This document shows positions 1 through 5,852 of a stretch of 13,269 nt of DNA, one piece after another. The DNA comes from a bacterium (lineage in GTDB: Bacteria; Chloroflexota; Dormibacteria; UBA8260; Bog-877): assembly GCA_021802115.1 (NCBI GenBank), contig JAKABA010000103.1:1-13269 (forward strand), given 5' to 3'. The notes below the pieces were generated by a model. The model searched no databases, was not told the origin of the DNA, and saw only the letters and a program-made list of their open reading frames with translations. The position numbers and the translations under genes were made by a program. Position 1 is the stretch's first letter. Every line of letters starts with the position of its first letter.

Positions 1-151
1 AGAGGTCGAGTGGCATCCGCGGGCCGAAGACGGCGTCGATCTGGAGCACGTACCCGGGGCCGGCGAGGGAGTGCAGGCACCACAGGGTGAGCGCCAGCGG
101 CAGGAGCACCGCTCTCGCCCAGGCGGCCGGGCGGCCCACGATCAGGGGCAC
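1..151 (-). CDS. N-terminus of a polytopic membrane protein, cut by the window edge
   Basis: The minus strand is open from a GTG at 151 to the edge, giving 50 residues. After a short basic N-terminus there is one strongly hydrophobic segment at about residues 14-31, followed by GPGYVLQIDAVFGPR. This layout, a first membrane helix then a PGYVL-x-x-D-x-VF-x-P motif on the outer face, is one I recognise from actinobacterial multi-pass proteins near glycosyltransferases. Their exact reaction is uncertain, and a GT-C-type or related role in glycan export is only a guess. A GAGGGA Shine-Dalgarno (158-163) six bases before the GTG supports this start. An in-frame GTG at 178 would add nine residues and has a poorer upstream sequence. 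Codons are rich in G or C at the third position. The gene runs divergently from the 1208-residue gene, with 1.57 kb of non-coding sequence between them. The rest of the protein lies outside the window. Confidence 0.6.
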   Translation of the reverse strand, partial: MPLIVGRPAAWARAVLLPLALTLWCLHSLAGPGYVLQIDAVFGPRMPLDL

Positions 152-157
152 CGAACT

Positions 158-163
158 TCCCTC
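158..163 (-). promoter_or_regulatory. Shine-Dalgarno of the left-edge membrane protein gene
   Basis: GAGGGA on the minus strand lies six bases upstream of the GTG at 151. It favours that start over the in-frame GTG at 178. Confidence 0.45.
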
Positions 164-405
164 TGGGGCCCTCTCCACTCCGGCGGCGGACACGCCGCCA
201 TGATCCCGGTTCGGCCCGCCCTCCCGTGAGTGCCCCTGAGGTGGTGGGCGGGCCGGAGCGGACGCGCACGGTGCAGAAGGCTATTACCGACCAGATCAAG
301 ATGACCGCCCACTTCCGCGGAGTCGCTTGTCGACCAACTCGATCCCCACTTGCACAACTCCGACGACGTCCCCCTGCGGCTATGCCCTTCGCTCAGCAGT
401 CCGGG

Positions 406-488
406 GTGATCCATGGCACCGCCCAGGGTGTCGGGGTCACTCGCGATCCCCGGGGCACCCCCAAGTGAGGTGATCCCCCTGGGGCATC
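406..488. repeat. Three degenerate GATCC-centred dyad repeats
   Basis: Three related short elements lie in tandem: GTGATCCATGGCACC (406-420), GCGATCCCCGGGGCACC (443-459) and GTGATCCCCCTGGGGCATC (470-488). Each has a dyad core (CCATGG, CCCCGGGG, CCCC-t-GGGG), and the starts are 37 and 27 bases apart. They lie between two divergent genes, so operator sites are conceivable. GC-rich sequence produces such cores easily, and no function is shown. Confidence 0.3.
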
Positions 489-524
489 GATACCGACCTT
501 GGCCAGCTCAGGGATATCTCCCCG

Positions 525-581
525 GGCACCGACCCACCCGTCACAGACCGGGCGGCGGGGAACCGCACTGGGATCGGTGCC
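525..581. repeat. Inverted repeat with 32-base loop
   Basis: GGCACCGACCCA at 525-536 pairs with TGGGATCGGTGCC at 569-581, leaving one unpaired base. The loop (537-568) has a further small CCCG/CGGG pairing. No T-run follows, so it does not look like an intrinsic terminator. It could be an IS end, a structured RNA or a relic. No gene is attached to it. Confidence 0.35.
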
Positions 582-1045
582 AGACCCTGCATGCCCAATG
601 GTTTGGAATGGACTCTCACCCCCTTGAACCTCCAGACTGGCCCCGCAGCTGATACTTCGGCGTGGCCCTGCTGGCTGCGCCACGGCCCCGCCAAACGTTG
701 GGGATCGGAAGTGAGGTGGGTGGGAGACTGTGTTCTTCGGCCAGGTGGGCCATACCGTGTGGCACGGTCGCGGCGCCGAGTAGCCGGAGGGGAGCTCGGA
801 TGGTGTGGCCGGTCCAGCGGGGGTGGGGGGTTCACCTCGGAGGTGGGCCGACACCGCTGGCTGGGGCACAGGCCTCTGGGTGAGACGATGCAGTACGTCT
901 CACTCTAGGACCGCGGCCGGGGGGCGCTAAATGGGGTCGGGTCGGCCGCCTACCAGTGCTGGCGAGGGACCAGCATCTTGGGTGGAGAGCTGAGGTTCGC
1001 CGCCGGCGGCTGCAGCTGGCGGTGAACACCCATTAGCGGTTCTGC

Positions 1046-1376
1046 GTGCTGCCAGGCGGGAGGCGGCCGAACCGGTCGAACCGGTCCTCGCTGGAGCTGG
1101 GGCAGGTGTTGCCGCGGGTGATTACCGACTACGAGGTGGTCTTAGGGCACCGGGCGGTGGCGGTGAAGACTGTCACGGACCGGGAGCGGCTCCCCGGGGA
1201 CCTGCTACGCGGCGGCGAACTTCAAGCGGCTGGGGGAAGCCCAGGGGTGTGAGCGGTCGGCGGGCGGCCAACACCCCCAAGCGAAGGCCAAGCCATGCTG
1301 GCTGCGGGAGCTGCGGTCCAACGCCAAGGGCCGACGCCGGGCCAGCCGGGATCCCGTTCGGGTGCTCCACCTACTT
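1046..1376 (+). pseudogene. Decayed DDE transposase remnant (IS1182/IS5-like, or IS3-like)
   Basis: Two plus-strand frames in succession show strong GC third-position bias: one from 1046 to about 1200, then another from about 1200 to 1376. This implies former coding sequence broken by a frameshift near 1200. The second frame reads YAAANFKRLGEAQG, then SAGGQHPQ, then LRELRSNAKGRRRASRD. That order resembles the end of IS1182-like DDE transposases: an AGYxSxxNFxxLxExG stretch, a GRQxH stretch, and an LRTxxGRxxYxxR segment before the final catalytic Glu region. The YAAxxFxxL...G...SxG part could also be matched to IS3 integrase cores, so the family is uncertain. No intact frame, inverted terminal repeats or target duplication were seen. 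The boundaries are approximate. Confidence 0.35.
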
Positions 1377-1645
1377 GGACTTCAGCCCCCCACCCCGGCC
1401 GGTCGGCTCCCTCCCGGCCAGGGGCGACGGCCCAGTTCGCTCCCGAGTCCCCCTCGCCCAGCCTACGGTGTCCCAACCCCCTTACCGAGAGCAGTCTTAA
1501 TCCCGCCACCGCCCACCAACCCGAAGGGGGGCCTGCTGAGCCACACAAGTCCTCCTCAACGCCCCCGACCTTGACGATGACCCCGCCGAGTAGGGCTCGT
1601 GGCTTGCCTAGGCGAACTAGGTCCCCGCATACTTCTAGAGGTTAC

Positions 1646-1688
1646 GGTGCCGGATCCCGGCTGGCTCCGCTGGGAACACACCGGCACC
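1646..1688. repeat. Inverted repeat just upstream of the glycosyltransferase-methyltransferase gene
   Basis: GGTGCCGG (1646-1653) is exactly complementary to CCGGCACC (1681-1688) across a 27-base loop. The loop contains a further TCCC/GGGA pairing. It ends about 30 bases before the TTG start at 1720, so it could be a 5' leader hairpin or an operator. The stem is only eight base pairs. Confidence 0.35.
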
Positions 1689-1708
1689 GGCAGATTGGAC
1701 TTCAGCCT

Positions 1709-1713
1709 GGGGA
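1709..1713 (+). promoter_or_regulatory. Weak Shine-Dalgarno for the TTG start at 1720
   Basis: GGGGA ends six bases before the TTG. An in-frame TAG at 1714-1716 blocks any further upstream start, so the TTG at 1720, or the CTG right after it, must be close to the real start. Confidence 0.35.
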
Positions 1714-1719
1714 TAGTTC

Positions 1720-4700
1720 TTGCTGCAGGGCTGCACAATCGTAGCGCGGAACTACCTTCCACGAGCCCGCGTCCTGGCTGAGAGCTGGCACGAGCAACAT
1801 CCCGCCAGCGGCTTCACCGTGCTGGTGATCGATGACCTTGACCGCGAAGTGGACCCTGCCCGAGAGCCGTTCGCCGTCACGCACCTCGATGATCTGATCC
1901 CGGACAAGAACGAACTTCATCAACTGGCCATGTGGTACGACGTGATGGAGTTGGCCACGGCGGTCAAGCCGCTGCTCCTTCGGTCCCTGCTGGCCGACGG
2001 CCATCCCGTTATCTGTTATCTGGACCCTGACATCGAGGTGTTTGCCCCGTTTGACGAGCTCGCTGACCTTGCCACCAGCCACGGTATTGTCCTCACACCC
2101 CACGTCACGGAGCCCATCCCGCGCGACGGTCTGCGTCCAGCAGAGTCCGACATCCTCGGTTCCGGAGTGTACAACTTGGGTTTCATCGCGATCGGCCCCT
2201 CAGCAAGCACCTTTCTCGACTGGTGGTGGGCTCGCTTGCGCCGGGATGGGCTGGTGGATCCGCCGCGAATGATGTTCACGGACCAACGCTGGGTAGATTT
2301 CGCTCCAGGGATATTCTCCCCATACATTCTGCGCTCGCCGGCATACAATGTTGCCTACTGGAACGTCTCGGAGAGGCCGCTCACGTGCGCCGTCGATGGC
2401 ACGGTAGAGACGCGAGGAGAGCGACTGCGATTTTTTCACTTCAGCGGGTACGATCCCGACCGCCCCTGGCAGCTCAGCAAACACACCGGTGACAACCCCA
2501 GAGTGCTGCTTAGCGAGCACCCAGTTCTAGCCGAACTCTGTGACCAATATCGCCGCAAGCTGTTGCGGGCCGGGTACCAGCAATGGCATGGGGTGGACTA
2601 CGCCTATGGCAGATTGCCCAACGGCGTCAGGGTAGACCCCAGAATGCGAAGGGTCTACCGCCACTTCTTACACCTCGCGGAAAGCGGGCAAGCTGGCGCC
2701 AAGGTCCCACCTGATCCGTTTGATCCCGCTGGATGCGATGAGTTTGTCGAATGGCTCCGCACGCCTTGGCCGGGCAGGGGTTGGTCCACGTTGGGGCGCT
2801 ACCTTCAAATGGTCTATGAGGAGCGGCCAGATCTTCAGGCCGCGTTCCCACCTAATCGACCGGGATCTGTACCAGGCTTGACCGCTTGGATGGCGCACAC
2901 CGCTCCTCAAGAAGAAGGCATTCCCCCCGAGTTGCTGGTGCCTGCCACGACTGTCGCAACGCCGATTGCAGTTGCTGCCGCGTCGGCGCGAGGCGTTAAC
3001 GTGGTCGGGTACCTACGGGCCGAGTTGGGGGTCGGGGAGGTCGCGAGGCTGAGTACAGCAGTGCTCCGGGCCGCTGGAGAGGCCGTCGCCACGTTCACCT
3101 GGACCGAGACCGAGAGCCGCCAAGAATACGAGTTTCCTCCTGACAGCTTGGAGGCGCCGTACGACATCAATCTTCTGTGTGTCAACGCTGACATGACACC
3201 GGCAGCCCTGGCTTGGCTTGGCCCTCAGTTCAGTGCGGGCCGGTACACGGTCGGGGTGTGGGCCTGGGAAGTCGAGGCATTTCCCGGCACCAAGTGGCCG
3301 GACTTGGGCGGTGTGGACGAGGTCTGGGCCATCAGCGAGTTCGCAGCCGCAGCGATCGGAAGAGCCACGAACAAGCCGGTTTACGCCATGCCCTTGGCAA
3401 TCTGTGCTCCTGCCGTGGCGCCAAACGTGACCCGCGCCACACTGGGGCTTCCCGACGGGTTGGTCTTTCTCTTCTGCTTTGACTATTTGAGTGTCCTGGA
3501 GCGCAAGAACCCGATGGGAGTCATCGAGGCCTTCCGCCAAGCCTTTGGCCCCGGGGAGGGACCCACACTAGTGGTGAAGAGCATCAATGGTGACAAGCGC
3601 CGGGTGGATCGAGAACGGGTACGCCGAGCGGCAGCAGGGCGAGACGACATCGTGCTCATCGACCAATATTTCGACGCACCGACAACGGCAGCCCTAATGA
3701 CGGTGTCGGACTGCTACGTTTCCCTACACCGAGCGGAAGGGTTCGGCCTGACGATCGCTGAGGCGATGGCACTCGGACGGCCGGTGATTGCGACCAGCTA
3801 CTCAGCAAATATGGAGTACATGGACGCCAGCAATAGCTTCCCTGTGCCATACCGGCTGATACCCATCCCGCCAGGATGTGGCCCTTACCCGGTCGGGGCG
3901 CGGTGGGCCGACCCCGACGTTGCGGCGGCTGCCGCGATGATGCGGACCATTGCCGCTAACCCGGACGCAGCATCTGCTCGCGGACGGCAGGCGCGCGAGT
4001 ACGTGCTGACTCACCACGGCGTCGAGGCTCGGGGGGCTCGGATGAGGGCACGCCTCGCCCAGATTCGCAGCGGGCCCAGACTGGCTGGCGGCGACCAGTC
4101 GCCGTGGTCAGGGGGAGCGCAGGCGTCGTCAGCCCAGATCGCGGCTGCCGAGAGGGAGATTCATGCGTCTCCCGATGTACGTCGGCCGTCCCGGTTCGGT
4201 CGCATCGGGGTGCTGCAGCGCCGATTTATGCTGCGCTTGCTCCGCCACTCGCACGAGCACCAAAGAGAGGTTGACGCGAGCTTGCTTCAGGCGGTCCGAG
4301 CGACGGCCGCGGAGTCTGAGGAGCTGAGGGCGGACGTGCTCCGACTGATGGCGATGCAATCGGAGGGGCTTCGTGTGGCAGCTAGCGAACTGCGGGAGGA
4401 GCTAGGTGCTGGTTTCCTCCGACTACAGGAGGGCGACTTGCAGGAGCTCGGGAGGGGCTTGAGCGATCTGCGCACCGCGTTGCGTGAGGAGGCGGACCGC
4501 GTAACCGGATTGGCGCAGCACGTTGACCGCCTGACCAAGGACGTGGTGGGTGAAATTGGGAGATGGGCAGATAGGACTGTCCAGACGGAGGCCGCAATTC
4601 GCGGCATCCTGGACGATATGTCAGCCGAGCCTTACACGTCAGACCCGGACGCCCTGCGGGTCCTTTCGCAGTGGACCAGTGGTCTGACCTACGGCTACAG

Positions 4701-5346
4701 CGATACTCGCAATCATGGCGGGGCCGGCCACGCGTTCACAGGAGAGCTGGGCGCCCGCTCCTACTATGACTTCGAAACATTGTTCCGCGGCTCCGAGGAA
4801 TTCATTCGGGAGCGTCAGCGCCGCTACGTGGACATCCTCCGGGACGCCGCACCCGTCGTGGAAATCGGCAGCGGCCGCGGTGAACTGCTGGGTCTGCTTG
4901 CGGACGCGGGAGTTGAGGCCAGCGGGGTGGAACTCGATGAGCAGATGGTGAGTCGCTGCGTCGAGCAAGGTCTAAGGGTGAAGCTGGGTGACGGGCTGCA
5001 GGCGCTCCAGCAGGTAGAGCCATCTAGTCTCGGTGCCGTGGTCATGCTACAGGTCATCGAGCATCTCCCACCGTCGACGTTGTCCAGTCTGTTCTCCACG
5101 GTCAAGCGGGCGCTCCGGCCAGGGGGTCTGTTTGTGGCGGAGACCGTCAATCCTCACTCGCTGCGGGCGCTGAAGACATTCTGGATCGACCCCACCCACC
5201 AGCATCCCCTTTTCCCAGAGACCCTAGTGCTTCTCTGCGGCAGTCATGGGTTCTCTAGGGCCGAGGTCCTGTTTCCCAACGGCAGTGGGGAACTCGACCG
5301 TGACCGGTTGACGCAGGGCGAGTATGCGGTCATCGCTGTTCGGTGA
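1720..5346 (+). CDS. Multi-domain glycosyltransferase / SAM-dependent methyltransferase (1208 aa)
   Basis: A cytoplasmic polysaccharide-assembly enzyme in four parts. Residues about 4-380 form a nucleotide-sugar transferase with a GT-A-like fold: CTIVARNYLPRARVLAES starts the first strand, the metal/sugar-nucleotide motif is YLDPDIEVF (100-108), and FTDQRWVDF and FHFSGYDPDRPW follow. Residues about 426-782 form a GT4-type GT-B enzyme: GYLRAELGVGEVARL marks its start, and EGFGLTIAEAMALGRPVIAT (673-692) carries the E-x7-E pair E673/E681. Residues about 845-965 are Leu/Glu/Arg-rich and predicted helical or coiled coil. Residues about 1012-1208 form a class I methyltransferase: SAM motif VVEIGSGRGELLGLL, acidic GVELDE, then LQVIEHLP. 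Sugar and methyl acceptors cannot be read from sequence. The TTG start is forced by an in-frame TAG at 1714, and the first fold strand begins at once. By analogy with WbdD, the methyltransferase may cap the glycan chain and the helices may space it; this is inference. Confidence 0.9.
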   Translation: MLQGCTIVARNYLPRARVLAESWHEQHPASGFTVLVIDDLDREVDPAREPFAVTHLDDLIPDKNELHQLAMWYDVMELATAVKPLLLRSLLADGHPVICYLDPDIEVFAPFDELADLATSHGIVLTPHVTEPIPRDGLRPAESDILGSGVYNLGFIAIGPSASTFLDWWWARLRRDGLVDPPRMMFTDQRWVDFAPGIFSPYILRSPAYNVAYWNVSERPLTCAVDGTVETRGERLRFFHFSGYDPDRPWQLSKHTGDNPRVLLSEHPVLAELCDQYRRKLLRAGYQQWHGVDYAYGRLPNGVRVDPRMRRVYRHFLHLAESGQAGAKVPPDPFDPAGCDEFVEWLRTPWPGRGWSTLGRYLQMVYEERPDLQAAFPPNRPGSVPGLTAWMAHTAPQEEGIPPELLVPATTVATPIAVAAASARGVNVVGYLRAELGVGEVARLSTAVLRAAGEAVATFTWTETESRQEYEFPPDSLEAPYDINLLCVNADMTPAALAWLGPQFSAGRYTVGVWAWEVEAFPGTKWPDLGGVDEVWAISEFAAAAIGRATNKPVYAMPLAICAPAVAPNVTRATLGLPDGLVFLFCFDYLSVLERKNPMGVIEAFRQAFGPGEGPTLVVKSINGDKRRVDRERVRRAAAGRDDIVLIDQYFDAPTTAALMTVSDCYVSLHRAEGFGLTIAEAMALGRPVIATSYSANMEYMDASNSFPVPYRLIPIPPGCGPYPVGARWADPDVAAAAAMMRTIAANPDAASARGRQAREYVLTHHGVEARGARMRARLAQIRSGPRLAGGDQSPWSGGAQASSAQIAAAEREIHASPDVRRPSRFGRIGVLQRRFMLRLLRHSHEHQREVDASLLQAVRATAAESEELRADVLRLMAMQSEGLRVAASELREELGAGFLRLQEGDLQELGRGLSDLRTALREEADRVTGLAQHVDRLTKDVVGEIGRWADRTVQTEAAIRGILDDMSAEPYTSDPDALRVLSQWTSGLTYGYSDTRNHGGAGHAFTGELGARSYYDFETLFRGSEEFIRERQRRYVDILRDAAPVVEIGSGRGELLGLLADAGVEASGVELDEQMVSRCVEQGLRVKLGDGLQALQQVEPSSLGAVVMLQVIEHLPPSTLSSLFSTVKRALRPGGLFVAETVNPHSLRALKTFWIDPTHQHPLFPETLVLLCGSHGFSRAEVLFPNGSGELDRDRLTQGEYAVIAVR

Positions 5347-5480
5347 CTGTGCTTCTCGAAGCCTCACTTCTGGGTTCAGCAGCGAGTGGACATCAGACGG
5401 GTTCACCAGGGCATCTGGGAGGTCGGGTCGACACAATTGGCCCCGAACAGCGTATGCACAGCATGGGGGCACGTAGGTCC

Positions 5481-5509
5481 TTGACTGCGATCCCGGATCG
5501 AGATAGAGT
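5481..5509 (+). promoter_or_regulatory. Candidate sigma-70-type promoter upstream of the membrane protein gene
   Basis: TTGACT (5481-5486) and TAGAGT (5504-5509) are separated by 17 bases, the best -35/-10 pair I found by eye in the spacers. The -10 fits the loose TANNNT seen in actinomycetes. If used, the leader before the ATG at 5853 would be over 300 bases. Unverified. Confidence 0.3.
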
Positions 5510-5790
5510 CCCAAGTGATGTACCTGCGTGGAGCCCGAGTCCGGGGCCGGCACGCCGTAGTGGTCTGCCATTAGGCCGGTCGGAGGTTTTTGGGCGCCCC
5601 AGCTGGTGGCAATGGGCGTCGGGGATGAAGGCAGGTGGACTCCGCCGAAGGAGCCTCGCACGGTGCCAGGGAGCTGCTGTAGGCGCCGACGAGCACTGTG
5701 GGCGATTCCGTTGAGGTGTTCGCGACACGGGGGACGCGTCGGCGTGGCGTGGCCATGTTTGACGTTTTTCCGGCTCAGCTTCGCCGAGGG

Positions 5791-5830
5791 CGCTTACTTT
5801 TCTTGGGCATATCCGCTTACTTTGACTTGG
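5791..5830 (+). repeat. Direct repeat immediately upstream of the membrane protein start
   Basis: CGCTTACTTTTCTTGG (5791-5806) recurs as CGCTTACTTTGACTTGG (5814-5830), with starts 23 bases apart, close to two helical turns. The second copy ends 22 bases before the ATG at 5853. A T-rich GTTTGACGTTTTTCC just upstream (about 5757-5771) is loosely related. The placement fits a paired regulator-binding site, but no regulator gene is in the window. Confidence 0.5.
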
Positions 5831-5852
5831 CCACGGACAGCCACCAGACGCG

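Larger units (their letters stand above)
152..1045. other. Gene-free stretch between divergent genes
   Basis: I found no convincing coding frame here on either strand. Open frames exist but their translations are rich in Pro, Arg and Gly, overlap in several frames and match nothing I recognise, as expected from GC-rich non-coding DNA. The only structure seen is the three dyads and the inverted repeat listed separately. A short frame around 950-1033 has GC-rich third positions and an Arg-rich translation, and may be a scrap of the decayed transposase that follows. Confidence 0.5.
1377..1719. other. Non-coding leader region before the 1208-residue gene
   Basis: Several long open frames overlap here, but their translations are proline- and serine-rich and unlike any protein I know. 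Apart from the inverted repeat at 1646-1688 and the ribosome-binding site region of the next gene, I see no feature. No good -35/-10 pair was found; TTGACG at 1571 lacks a partner at proper spacing. Confidence 0.45.
5347..5852. other. Gene-free spacer between the methyltransferase fusion and the membrane protein
   Basis: About 500 bases without a credible gene. A frame of 123 codons begins at a GTG overlapping the stop of the previous gene (5343), but its translation shows no domain, no hydrophobic or helical pattern and a random Gly/Ser/Arg composition, so I do not call it. The stretch holds a candidate promoter (5481-5509) and a direct repeat close to the next start (5791-5830). No intrinsic terminator was seen after 5346. 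Confidence 0.5.

Noticed and set aside
393..869. Long minus-strand frames of 130-160 codons in the left spacer.
   Set aside because: Pro/Ser/Arg-rich composition, several overlapping frames of similar length, no start signal and no recognisable motif.
5343..5714. A 123-codon frame whose GTG overlaps the stop of the methyltransferase fusion, as in translationally coupled genes.
   Set aside because: The translation shows no domain, no secondary-structure pattern and a random Gly/Ser/Arg composition; long stop-free frames are common by chance at this GC content.
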